Assembly (NCBI GenBank): GCA_020342235.1 | Contig: CP073214.1 | Span: 682,001 to 746,000, forward strand | DNA from: Saccharomycopsis phalli | Taxonomy: Eukaryota; Ascomycota; Saccharomycetes; Ascoideales; Saccharomycopsidaceae | DNA length: 64,000 nt | Direction: 5' to 3' | Part shown: positions 49,606 through 58,895 of the stretch, piece after piece | How positions within the stretch are numbered: the stretch's first letter is position 1 | Layout: the number at the start of each line of letters is the position of its first letter | The notes under the pieces: generated by a model | What the model saw: only the letters and a program-made list of their open reading frames with translations | Told to the model about the DNA's origin: nothing | The model's database searches: none | Made by a program: the position numbers and the translations under genes

Positions 49606-49677
49606 GCGGATCGCTCACGGACGGATAGGAGCGATCTGCGTAGAAGCCCTTGGTCAAAAACTTTTTTTTTTTTTTTT
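49606..49677 (+). other. 11-bp hairpin followed by 16-T tract
   Basis: Arms GCGGATCGCTC (49606-49616) and GAGCGATCTGC (49629-49639) pair fully as RNA, with one G-U, around a 12-nt loop. Twenty-two bases later comes a T run (49662-49677). This resembles the 3' end of an RNA polymerase III transcript, but no convincing A or B box was found upstream. Confidence 0.4.
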
Positions 49678-50208
49678 GTGACACATGGATTAACCTACTG
49701 TTGCCAATGATAAAGCCAACAGAATTTAGTATTATGGGTTTACTATGAATAGTAAAGCTATAATATTACCCAGTCTGGTTCATAAATATGCTTAGTGTTT
49801 TTGTTCTAAGAAATTATATGCCTGGAATACGAATGCTTTACTAATTCAGGATAGGTAGTTAAGATGATTGTAAATAAGAGCATAGTATCCTTATGGACTT
49901 TTGGACTACTGAGAAACTGAATAGGTGCAATTCATATACTGGAGCCCGTATAGGCACAGTGGCTAATGCATTGTCTGAAACGGTATGTATTGGTAATGTT
50001 CACAGAAAACTACCAATTGAATGGCTAATCTAGTTGGGTACAAATTGTTCTATTGTCAGAAAGATATGATGTCTACGAAAACGAGAAGGTATTGTTGCTC
50101 TTCATTTCAATTACCTTCATTGGTGTTGGTTATGCATCAATTTGTATGTGTCACTATGGCTATTATTGAATTCTGGAATTGAAAACAGAGTAAGGCTCTG
50201 GCAAGGTC

Positions 50209-50241
50209 TTTGTTCACATCGATTGACTGGATGTGAACAAA
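50209..50241. repeat. Perfect 12-bp inverted repeat
   Basis: TTTGTTCACATC (50209-50220) and GATGTGAACAAA (50230-50241) are exact reverse complements separated by 9 bp (GATTGACTG). It lies in otherwise featureless AT-rich DNA upstream of GNT1. Confidence 0.9.
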
Positions 50242-51432
50242 AAAGATTACTTAGGTGGCTAGTAGGTAAGTAAAACTAAATATCTGGAGGTCAGCATATT
50301 TTAAAAATAATAACCTGGAAAAACAAAAGGATGTTAAGGCGAAAACTAATTATATAAAATTAAAAATTAGCAGTAAATTTGTTCTTAACTAAGAGGTTTT
50401 CTTTTGTTTTAAATTGGCGTGTTTGTTTCCATTTGTCAATACACAGCTGATCCACAAGTCTCTTACGGGGTGTACATGAAACAGCATGTAATATGATGTA
50501 ATGATTGCAGTTGTGCCATTAATACCGACGTGTACATTTTAAAGGTAATAAGAAAGTTTGTAAGAGCAATCTATATATATCTTCCATTTTGTATATCTTG
50601 CCAAGCCAAATAACAGGCTTATGAATAGTGTATTTTAATTTTTTGCTTCGGACCCAACGTTCTAGTCTGGTTCACTATGGCATAGGTAAGTAGTTAAATT
50701 CAGGGATTGAAGGTTTCCGCAAACAAAAGTAATTAACACCCATCAGACTAGTACACCTTTAAACGTGGCTAGAAGAAGGATGAGAATACCAATTTATTTT
50801 TTCAATTCCATATCGATGGTATACGAATAAACTTTAGCTCCTTTCTACAAACAAATAAAGTAAAACACGGCAACTGCAAGTTGCATTGTCCCCGTCTGTT
50901 GTATAGCAAAATAAAAAATTCATTATAGCTATGTTGTCATATAATAGTTATTATTTTATTTCAAGACTAAATCCCTCTTGGGCTTGCGGCCTCATTAGTT
51001 TGTAACTGAGTTGACAGGATAGTGGTACGAGAAAAGGTAATAATGAAACCGCTCTAAACTAAAACTTGGGCCAACCACTTTAGATATTTTTCCCATAAAA
51101 GTCTTTCAAAAATGGTACTTGGATACGTTAGAAATCACCAAAATGTTGTTACTGCCATGTTCCGTCTACTTGGAACTATTCGATTCAATAACACGGTGCT
51201 TGATACCTGTAAAATGGATATTGCAAAGACCCTTTATCATGCATTCAGGGGAAGCGAAGAGCTGCGTTCCTTCTAAAACTGCATGCCGAGTGACGTCCAT
51301 TAGCTGATTTTTGAATGCCAGTTGGCCCGAGTATTATTTAAGATACTACCATTTCCGCTGTACTTTTCAAACTTGTTGTACTTTGTGATTAGATTATATT
51401 GAAACCTCACGCGGTCTATTTGCTATTGAACA

Positions 51433-53022
51433 ATGGGAAGAGGGTTGCAAAAGCTAGGCTTACAGGCCTTGATGGCTTTTTTTATTGTCAGCTGTGTTAG
51501 CTATACTGCCCTGCTGTTGTCATACGGACTTGATAGTAAAGTACCGTTCTCTTCTATATGGACTGTTCCGGCCACTGAAGATACCGTAGTGATATCTGAA
51601 GAGAATCAATTTGGATTGCCAATACAAGAAGACTTGATGTTCGTACCTGACACCATAGCAGACTACGTCTACAACAGAATCCTCCCACAATCAATCAAAT
51701 GGAAGAACTATGCTTATGGAACATATGTGGATGACGTGGATATGTTATGTAATTCGTTATTGAACTTCAGGGCACTATCGGAAAGCACCAAAGCAGATTT
51801 AATCTTGTACTACAATGCAGACTGGGACAAGTTGAAGATCGGCATGGATGAGGAAAAAGACCAATATACAAAAGACTATAAAGGAAATGATAGAATATCC
51901 ATAGTAGCTATGCTACTAAATGCTGTGAACAATTATGGCGTTAAGGTTATTCCAGTAGAGGCGTCCCAGATTGTGGACGCTAACCAAATGAAGTTGATGT
52001 TCTTCCAGCAAGTGCAATACGAGAGAATAATATATTTCAGCAGTGATGGTGCATTCACAAAGAAAAGTACCGACGAATTGTTCTTTATCCCACCATCACA
52101 TATAGCCATGTGCCAGGCTTATTGGATTCAGCCTAACAAATTGGACTTTTCCAAAAGTCAATTCTACAAGGATCTTGTCAAGTCAATAACGGCAAGCGAA
52201 CGTACCGATTTTCAAAACCAGATTATGCTTGAGGTCAATGAGTCAAAGCCGTTGGACTTTTATCAAAAGTTGTACCGCAAGCTTCCGAAATACCGCTTTA
52301 AGAACAATAAAAATTTCCAATGGTCTAGTGAATTGATGGTTATAAAACCATCTACAATGATACACTCAAAATTAAAGGAGCGCTTGAATCAAATAGAAAG
52401 CAAACATGACCTCTTTAATGATTTTTTTGGATTGCAGAACGTCGTTAAGAACGATCATTCACTGGATCCAGATAGCAGCTACAACATTCAGAAAGAATTA
52501 ATTGTAGTAGAGTCGAAAAACCATACGTCATACCTCAAGGAATCTGAAAAGTCCACGGCTTCTTTAAAATTTAACTACAAGTTACCAAATATTGACGAAT
52601 CTCTCAATAAATCAAAAGAACACGAACAAGAAAACGAACAAGTTGACATCCCTCCATTAGTACTCAATAAAATACCTCTTGCTATAATTATTTCGCATAC
52701 AAGGTACGGTATGGCTAGCAATGAATACTTGAAGGAGGATCATTCTCACTACTTGGCAGATCCTCCTGACTTGCCGTTCATAGGGGTTGACAGTTCCCAA
52801 GCTTACTGGAATAATTTCCGATTCCGACCGTTAGCTAAATTCCTCATATTTGATGATCGCAAGCCTTGGATGTCTCTGTCTCATGAGTTTAGCGATTTGC
52901 AGAGAAAACTGTGTGATTCAACAACTGCAGGGTTTCGATGTAATATTTTGGCCAAATACGACCATATGAACCAATTATTTGCCAGGGAGCGATTAAGAAC
53001 ATGTCATTTGAAATTAATCTGA
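51433..53022 (+). CDS. GNT1: GNT1-like Golgi N-acetylglucosaminyltransferase
   Basis: A 529-residue type II membrane protein similar to yeast Gnt1, the GT8-type enzyme that adds GlcNAc to glycoprotein N-glycans in the medial Golgi. Membrane anchor at about residues 11-31. Conserved blocks: IKWKNYAYGTYVDDVDMLCN, VIPVEASQI, QYERIIYFSSDGAFTKKSTD, ELFFIPPSHIAMCQAYW, and near the C-terminus SHTRYGMAS and GVDSSQAYWNNFRF. In the S. cerevisiae protein the metal-binding DXD is DND (YLDNDAIL); here the aligned residues are SSD, encoded by AGC AGT GAT, so not a CUG artefact. A Lys/Glu/Asn-rich insertion (about 370-415) is also unlike the yeast protein. The family is clear; activity is less certain. Confidence 0.85.
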   Translation: MGRGLQKLGLQALMAFFIVSCVSYTALLLSYGLDSKVPFSSIWTVPATEDTVVISEENQFGLPIQEDLMFVPDTIADYVYNRILPQSIKWKNYAYGTYVDDVDMLCNSLLNFRALSESTKADLILYYNADWDKLKIGMDEEKDQYTKDYKGNDRISIVAMLLNAVNNYGVKVIPVEASQIVDANQMKLMFFQQVQYERIIYFSSDGAFTKKSTDELFFIPPSHIAMCQAYWIQPNKLDFSKSQFYKDLVKSITASERTDFQNQIMLEVNESKPLDFYQKLYRKLPKYRFKNNKNFQWSSELMVIKPSTMIHSKLKERLNQIESKHDLFNDFFGLQNVVKNDHSLDPDSSYNIQKELIVVESKNHTSYLKESEKSTASLKFNYKLPNIDESLNKSKEHEQENEQVDIPPLVLNKIPLAIIISHTRYGMASNEYLKEDHSHYLADPPDLPFIGVDSSQAYWNNFRFRPLAKFLIFDDRKPWMSLSHEFSDLQRKLCDSTTAGFRCNILAKYDHMNQLFARERLRTCHLKLI

Positions 53023-53222
53023 AATCCTTATTTAAAATATATGTACCTAATGACCTTAATATATTATACACCCCGTATCCCATCATAAACAACGAATATA
53101 GTAGCTCCATTAGCTGCAACAAGGCTGCTGCTACACCAATCAGCTAAAGGCATCAGTCATTAAGGCTATATATCCGCTAACTTTCTTAAGATTATCAGCC
53201 GTACAAACCAAAATAAAAACAA

Positions 53223-54106
53223 TCACAGCTTCGAAGGTTCCTTCCGCAGAAAGCCACCTGGACAATTGTACACTTTCAATTTCTTCTGTTCCAATTCTTC
53301 AATCATCTTCTTTCTCTGAAACTCTCTCCATCTATTTAACTTACCATACTCATGTAACTCAAACCCATAAATTTTAGGACAACACATCTCAGTGGAATGT
53401 ATCGGAATAAGATTTGGAAAAGTCTGAAAGAACATACCCGGGAAACTCGTTCCAAAAAATGCACCATCTATATATGAATGCCGAGAAGATTTCGGATTAT
53501 ACAAGTCTTCACATCTGGAACAATACAACTTCACTGGCGACATCCGTGGCTGATCATCCTCGCCTATAGGTAATAAAGGCTGTAACTGACAATATACCCT
53601 TGGACAGTAACCAAAGTCGCCGTTTTTATACTTTTCTAACATTTTCTGTAGCCCTCTAGAGGTAATTATGTATCTAGCATGAATTAGCCCATACAAAGTT
53701 CTGGCATTGTATTCCAATTTTTCTCTAAATTCTTGCGTATGTTTCGTACTGTCCTCCTTCTTATCATCTCTCTTGTCCTCCTTCTTAGTGACACTAGTCT
53801 TGCTGTCTTCTTCCAAATCACTCAATTTACAGTTGTCAGTGATGATATCTATAGCCAACTGAATATTAGGTATTTCATTATTCAAACCCGTTAAGTTAAA
53901 CCGATCAGTTATATACTCATAGTCAATATCGCAAAAGTATTCATTGCCTTTCGTCCCAAGGAACCAGTCAATCCAGTATTCTACATGTTAGTCTAATCAC
54001 ACACTCCATATGAACAACAAACGGCTCATTAAAAGAAAAAACACATACCGCTAAAGTCTGATTCACTGGTATATTCCTCTTGTTCTTCTTGCTCTCCTCC
54101 GTTCAT
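53223..54106 (-). CDS. CKB2: CKB2, casein kinase 2 regulatory (beta') subunit (spliced)
   Basis: Regulatory subunit of protein kinase CK2. Exon 2 (53223-53980) holds most of the protein: LYGLIHARYIITSRGLQKM, the zinc ribbon with Cys145, 150, 173 and 176 (CPRVYC...YCSRC), and SSRHSYIDGAFFGTSFPGMF. Exon 1 (54049-54106, 58 nt) adds MNGGEQEEQEEYTSESDFS, joined to EYWIDWFLGTKGNEYFCDI, the highly conserved CK2-beta N-terminus. The full product is about 271 residues. The GLQKM, PRVYC.LQ.LLP and PKIYGFELH segments match Ckb2 rather than Ckb1. A Lys/Asp/Glu-rich insertion replaces the variable loop after the first helix region. An unspliced reading would miss the N-terminal acidic regulatory region. 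Divergent from HIR2. Confidence 0.94.
53981..54048 (-). other. CKB2: CKB2 intron, 68 nt
   Basis: Minus-strand donor GTATGT at 54048, branch GACTAAC, acceptor TGTAG ending at 53981, interrupting a Glu codon (phase 1). The branch site again lies only a few bases from the acceptor. Confidence 0.92.
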
Positions 54107-54480
54107 ATATGATTTTGATACGTTGTACCTTTATCCGCCGCCTCCTAGCGTAGACATTAAAAATAAATTTTGTCATGATCGGGGCACGCAACCACAACGC
54201 TGTATAGGGTAGAGCCAGCGAGTATCGGGTAATTGCAGGGAAATACATTTGTAAAATATCCACGTGATAAAACTATAAGTGTAATGAAGATCCATTGGCG
54301 TAGGGGAAATAATTCTGTTCTAATTTCCGGTTAAATTATAATATCAATTGATTCTACTTTGGTTTTTTTTACTTCTTAAATCGATTGCATCAACTTACCT
54401 TGGAAGTGTGTCTTGTTTTCCATCGCCCATAACCATCATTTGTGGAACATTGTGTATGTTAAAGCTTTTGATCAGCAAGT
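54107..54480. promoter_or_regulatory. Divergent CKB2/HIR2 promoter
   Basis: A 374-bp region with a CACGTG E-box at 54261-54266. A short frame that crosses into HIR2 (from 54348) is not supported by homology. Confidence 0.5.
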
Positions 54481-57234
54481 ATGAAGCTTTTTCGAAGTCC
54501 CAGTACGGCCACCCAGATATTGAGCTTGGCTGTCAGCTTAGAAGATGATTATTTGGTATGTGGATGTGACGATGGCAGTATAAGTGTATGGGAAGTTGAT
54601 AAATTTCTGCAAGTGTTAAATGACAAAGCCCCCACAAAAGCAAAGGCAGACGATGTAAAACCGTTAAAATGTTTACAATATCATGGCAAGTCGGAGGTGA
54701 ATATCGTTCGTTTTGCTCGAACCAGTAATGTGCTTGCATCTGGTGATGCGTCCGGGAAGGTGTACCTCTTGAATGAGCCATGGTCAAACCAAACGCCAGA
54801 ATTGATCATCGACTTGTATTCTAGCAGTCTTCCAGAGGGTTTGGAGTCGGTAAATCCTCGCGAAAGTGATGACGATATAGACGCAGTGATGGATATTAGT
54901 TGGAGTTTGGATGACAGACTTGTAGCTATCGCTGGGCTAAATCATAAAGTGCTTGTGTACGATTACAAGGCAAAGAAATTTGTACGTGGGTTAAGTCATT
55001 TCAAGGGGCCAGTTAAAAGCGTGTCATTTGATCCCACTGGCAATTTCCTCACCATTGTGTCCGGAACTGTTGTGGATGTGTATCAGTATGCGATTGGACC
55101 AGAAGGTAATTTGCAAATGAACAATGTACAATCATTGACAAAGTTGCTAAAAAAGTCATTACCTACTTCCAAATTTAACCGATTTAATTGGTCTCCAAAT
55201 GGTAACTTGGTGGCTATTCCCAATGGAACCAGAGAAACAGGCAAGGGTGTGAACCGGGCTACCAATACGCCGGTGGGTAGCGTTATAAATTTAACCACGT
55301 CGAATTTGACCCATTCATACTCGCTCAATAATGTCTCTGTGATTGCTATGCTTTCTCCATTGAATAATTTTAAGACATTGTTCTCATTGATTGGTCACAA
55401 ATTCTCGTCAATTGAGGTATCGCAGTTTAATCCAAAATTGTTTAAAGTCTCAGATTCCAATGCCAAAACCAATAATCTCAACTCTGAAATAAAAAACAAC
55501 CGCTACTTCTCAGTGGTAGCTACGGGGGGTGTAGACAAGACATTGGTGGTATGGTCGACCCTGGTGGAAAAGCCGATTTTTATCGGCACACAGTTTGCAC
55601 AGAATACAATAACAGACTTGACTTGGACACATGGCGGAACTTCGTTAATCGTGGGATCTATGGATGGTTCAGTGGCTTTTATACAGTTTGATATCCTGGA
55701 ACTAGGTCTACCTTGTACCGAAGAGGAGTTTTCCCTGAGCTTGAAAGAGGTGTCTAATGGAATACAAAAGATGGAAGTGGAAGTAACAGGGCAGCCGAAG
55801 GATGATTTGAAACAAGAAAAACTACCTGAACTGAACCAATCCACTCCTATTAAAACCACCCCAACTACGGTCAAGGCTACAAAGAAACGCATAGCACCAA
55901 AACTTGTCTCATCAAATAGTACCAACGGTAATACCGGTAACGGAAGCTCCGGAAGCATTCTGGTGTCTACAGAGTTTAGCGAACCATCGAAACTTGTAAC
56001 TAAGGCTATGGCTACGGCTGCTGTTAAGAGGCAAAAAGAGCACGAATCTGAAGGTGACCTTAAGAGTAAAAAGATCAAAACGAATAATTACGAACCTGTG
56101 GAATTTCTTAATACCACTATTGTTAATCCTGACACGGCATTTGCCAGACTTCGATTGGCAGTACCTAAAGCTGCTCTTCAAATAAACTACTCTTCACCCA
56201 GCGAGCCTGGTGTTGTACTTACTGTTAAGAATGGAAGTGGTAACGAACAGAAGCCTACTCGGATTTCATTGAGTCAAAAATCAGATGAACTAAATGACGC
56301 CAGTGGGGAGTCAAAAGGGAAAGAGATATTTGTCGATTTTGTTCCTAAGCTCGTGAATTTAGTAGTCGGGAGTGAATGTTCCTATTGGGCAATTAGCTGT
56401 TTGGATGGCACATTGATAGTTTATTCGATCACAGGAAAGCGGATTTTCCCTCCCCTTGTACTAGGATCTGCATTGAGCTTTTTGGAGGCCAAGGGCGATC
56501 ATCTCATGGCAGTAACAGCCATTGGTGACTTGTATGCATGGAACATCCCCAAGAAAAGCATCTTGTTCAAACCGATAAACTTGTACTCCTTGTTTGAGCC
56601 TTTTTCGAAGTACCAAGACGACTTAATTGTCAAAGGTGAGAGCATGACTCTTTGCAGTATTACAAGTACGGGGATACCTTTAGTGACCCTATCCAACGGA
56701 AATGGATACTTATACAATAAAGACATGGGCACTTGGTGTGTTGTGAGTGACTCATGGTGGGCGTTTGGGTCACAGTACTGGGACTCAATTGGCGAGAACA
56801 CAAATAAAACTTCAAGTGTAATATCTATTCTTGAGTCCAAAACCAATGATGAGCTTTTCAAGCGTCGCAGAAGTACACTATTGAAGAAGATCTCCAAGAT
56901 AATGCTCATGAAGCACGGCTACGAAAACTTGGAAACATCGATTTCGTTAACCCATTTGGAAAATCGGATCCTCATCTCGGAAATGCTCATGGATACTGCC
57001 GAGTTCAAGCGACTTCTAATTACATACTGTATTCGACTATGCGAATTAGCAAACAAAAACCGGTTGATTGAGATTTTTGAAGACTTGCTTGTCGTTGATG
57101 AATCCCCGACTATTTGTGGTCTTGATAAACGGGAATTGTTGAAGGAGTTAATTTTGTCGTGTGCCAATAGACGAGAAGTACAAAAAATATTGGTTCATTT
57201 TGGAAAAGAAATCGGACTACTAATGGATGAATAG
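54481..57234 (+). CDS. HIR2: HIR2, histone regulatory complex WD40 subunit
   Basis: Hir2 is part of the HIR (HIRA-like) complex that represses histone genes and deposits H3-H4 independently of replication. The 917-residue product has an N-terminal WD40 propeller (about 1-410), a low-complexity basic linker (about 440-535) and the Hir C-terminal domain. The C-terminal half matches S. cerevisiae Hir2 closely: VLTVKNGSGNEQKPTRISL, PPLVLGSALSFLEAKGDHL, GIPLVTLSNGNGYLYNKDM, DSWWAFGSQYWD and LESKTNDEL. It is Hir2 and not Hir1 by these blocks. The ATG at 54481 (MKLFRSP) parallels the Hir2 start MRLLKYP. Its stop is 10 bp from the convergent APE4 stop. Confidence 0.95.
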   Translation: MKLFRSPSTATQILSLAVSLEDDYLVCGCDDGSISVWEVDKFLQVLNDKAPTKAKADDVKPLKCLQYHGKSEVNIVRFARTSNVLASGDASGKVYLLNEPWSNQTPELIIDLYSSSLPEGLESVNPRESDDDIDAVMDISWSLDDRLVAIAGLNHKVLVYDYKAKKFVRGLSHFKGPVKSVSFDPTGNFLTIVSGTVVDVYQYAIGPEGNLQMNNVQSLTKLLKKSLPTSKFNRFNWSPNGNLVAIPNGTRETGKGVNRATNTPVGSVINLTTSNLTHSYSLNNVSVIAMLSPLNNFKTLFSLIGHKFSSIEVSQFNPKLFKVSDSNAKTNNLNSEIKNNRYFSVVATGGVDKTLVVWSTLVEKPIFIGTQFAQNTITDLTWTHGGTSLIVGSMDGSVAFIQFDILELGLPCTEEEFSLSLKEVSNGIQKMEVEVTGQPKDDLKQEKLPELNQSTPIKTTPTTVKATKKRIAPKLVSSNSTNGNTGNGSSGSILVSTEFSEPSKLVTKAMATAAVKRQKEHESEGDLKSKKIKTNNYEPVEFLNTTIVNPDTAFARLRLAVPKAALQINYSSPSEPGVVLTVKNGSGNEQKPTRISLSQKSDELNDASGESKGKEIFVDFVPKLVNLVVGSECSYWAISCLDGTLIVYSITGKRIFPPLVLGSALSFLEAKGDHLMAVTAIGDLYAWNIPKKSILFKPINLYSLFEPFSKYQDDLIVKGESMTLCSITSTGIPLVTLSNGNGYLYNKDMGTWCVVSDSWWAFGSQYWDSIGENTNKTSSVISILESKTNDELFKRRRSTLLKKISKIMLMKHGYENLETSISLTHLENRILISEMLMDTAEFKRLLITYCIRLCELANKNRLIEIFEDLLVVDESPTICGLDKRELLKELILSCANRREVQKILVHFGKEIGLLMDE

Positions 57235-57244
57235 TTCGTTACTA

Positions 57245-58702
57245 TTAAATAATAATGTTTTTCTCAAGAGTGGTGTAGTTCTCGAAATAGCTTTCAAACA
57301 AGTTAATTAATTTCTCAACATCAGCACTTCCTCCTGTTTCTCGGATACTATGCATACTCAATTGAGGGTTGCCAATATCTAAAGCTCTAATTCCCAACTT
57401 GCTACAGACAATAGGACCAATAGTTGAGCCACATGGACTATCATTTCTCACCACAAACAATTGAAGAGGAACTTTGGCTTTTTCAGCACATTGTTTGATT
57501 AGAACAATCCCAGGACTGTTAGTGACGTATCTTTGATTGGCGTTTACCTTGATTACTGGACCCTGGTTCAATTTAGGTTGGTGGTTTCGCTCGTAGTTTT
57601 CTGCATAGTTTGGATGCACTCCGTGAGCCATGTCGGATGACAAAAAGAAAGATTTTGCAGCAGTCTCATATAAGAATGACTCATGCACAGTTTGGGCAGA
57701 AGATGTGGAGGCTTCATTACCGGATAATGGAGCCAACCGATCAATGACGGAAGGAATAAAGTTGGAGTCTGCGCCTTGTGCAGATTGAGAACCAATCTCT
57801 TCGTGATCGAACATGGCTAAAAGCCTAATTCCTGACTCATTTTCAAGGTCTTTGGAAGAATTAATTATAGCCTCGGTACCACAGAAGCAAGACGTCAAAT
57901 TGTCAAGTCTTCCACTAAAAACAAACTCATCGTGAAGCCCCCCAAGAGTAGCCTTGTTATGATCGTAAACAATCAATTCAAAATCCTCAATCTCATTTAC
58001 TGCCACACCGGCCTCCTTTGCAATTGTATCCAATAATTCCGGACTGTGTCTCTTGACACAAGAATCTAGTGCCTGGAATTCTTCCTCGGACAAGTCTGAC
58101 TCCCCACAACCATTGTGGCCCTCTTCTTCAGTCTTGGCATTTGGATCCTCCAATCCAGCAATTGGTAAGAGTTTAGTTTCCTTGTTGTACTCGAACTTAG
58201 TATTGACCGATCTATCTAAATGAATGGCTAAAGTTGGAATCTGCAAAATAGGTTTGTCAACTTTGACCAATTTTGAAAAGGTCTTCCCACTTTGGGTTAC
58301 CAACAATCGACCAGCCACAGAAAAAGATCTATCAAAGTACGAATGGAAGATTCCGCCGCCGTAGGTTTCACATCTAACTTGAATATAGCCATTTGACAGA
58401 GACTTCGAGATAGGCTTGATTCTCAATGTTGGCGAGTCTGTGTGTGCACCAACTATAGCAATTCCATTACCTGGAATCCACTTTTTTCCAACACTGAAAG
58501 CAATGATCGAAGACCCATTTCTTGTGACAAAATAAGAGCCGCCTTTCTTGACTTGGCCCTTCCAGTTGACTTTTTCAGATAACTCGGAAAAGTTAGCTTT
58601 GAGAAGTGAACGCTTAATGGTGTCTACAGCATGATATGGAGTAGGCGAGCTATTAAGAAAATTAACAAATTCGTTAGCGTATTGAATTGATTTAGAAGAC
58701 AT
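57245..58702 (-). CDS. APE4: APE4, aspartyl aminopeptidase (M18)
   Basis: Cytosolic/vacuolar M18 metallopeptidase cleaving N-terminal Asp and Glu, carried to the vacuole by the Cvt pathway in S. cerevisiae. The 485-residue product shows HTDSPTLRIKP (zinc-binding His at about 87, Asp89), YFDRSFSVAGRLLV, GRLDNLTSCF with the bridging Asp, FDHEEIGSQSAQGA with the catalytic Glu pair, and the end region NSPGIVLIKQCAEK, DSPCGSTIGPI and SMHSIRETGG. Length and motifs fit Ape4/DNPEP more than Lap4, which is longer with an N-terminal propeptide. The ATG at 58702 is clear. Convergent with HIR2 at 10 bp. Confidence 0.95.
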   Translation of the reverse strand: MSSKSIQYANEFVNFLNSSPTPYHAVDTIKRSLLKANFSELSEKVNWKGQVKKGGSYFVTRNGSSIIAFSVGKKWIPGNGIAIVGAHTDSPTLRIKPISKSLSNGYIQVRCETYGGGIFHSYFDRSFSVAGRLLVTQSGKTFSKLVKVDKPILQIPTLAIHLDRSVNTKFEYNKETKLLPIAGLEDPNAKTEEEGHNGCGESDLSEEEFQALDSCVKRHSPELLDTIAKEAGVAVNEIEDFELIVYDHNKATLGGLHDEFVFSGRLDNLTSCFCGTEAIINSSKDLENESGIRLLAMFDHEEIGSQSAQGADSNFIPSVIDRLAPLSGNEASTSSAQTVHESFLYETAAKSFFLSSDMAHGVHPNYAENYERNHQPKLNQGPVIKVNANQRYVTNSPGIVLIKQCAEKAKVPLQLFVVRNDSPCGSTIGPIVCSKLGIRALDIGNPQLSMHSIRETGGSADVEKLINLFESYFENYTTLEKNIII

Positions 58703-58895
58703 TAAGAATATCAGGAGGCTCGGTTGGTATTCAACTTAAGGTACCAGGGCCACCAACCAGACTCGTCTAATGCCTGGCACATCTGTCTATACCCTATTTA
58801 GAATTAAATGGTAATATTCAAAATCTATAAAAATTCTTAAACAACGCCAACTCCGATAACTATTAACGTGAATACTTGGCATCCTGAATCATGTT
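58703..58895. other. Tandem spacer, WD40 gene to APE4
   Basis: The 193 bp between two leftward genes must contain the WD40 gene's 3' end and the APE4 promoter. No distinct sites were recognised. Confidence 0.4.

Larger units (their letters stand above)
48802..51432. other. 2.6-kb ORF-poor region, TEF1 to GNT1
   Basis: Apart from the TEF1 promoter and, at the right end, the GNT1 promoter, no gene was found. The region contains T-rich tracts, two clear inverted repeats (49606-49639 and 50209-50241) and AT-rich DNA. Short frames at 49167-49376, 49393-49587 and 51119-51307 have no domain. Possible contents include an unannotated non-coding RNA, a replication origin or a centromere-like region, but nothing in the sequence decides this. 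Confidence 0.4.

Noticed and set aside
54348-54548. 66-codon frame overlapping the HIR2 start
   Set aside because: Out of frame with HIR2 and without homology; HIR2 itself starts with a family-like N-terminus at 54481.
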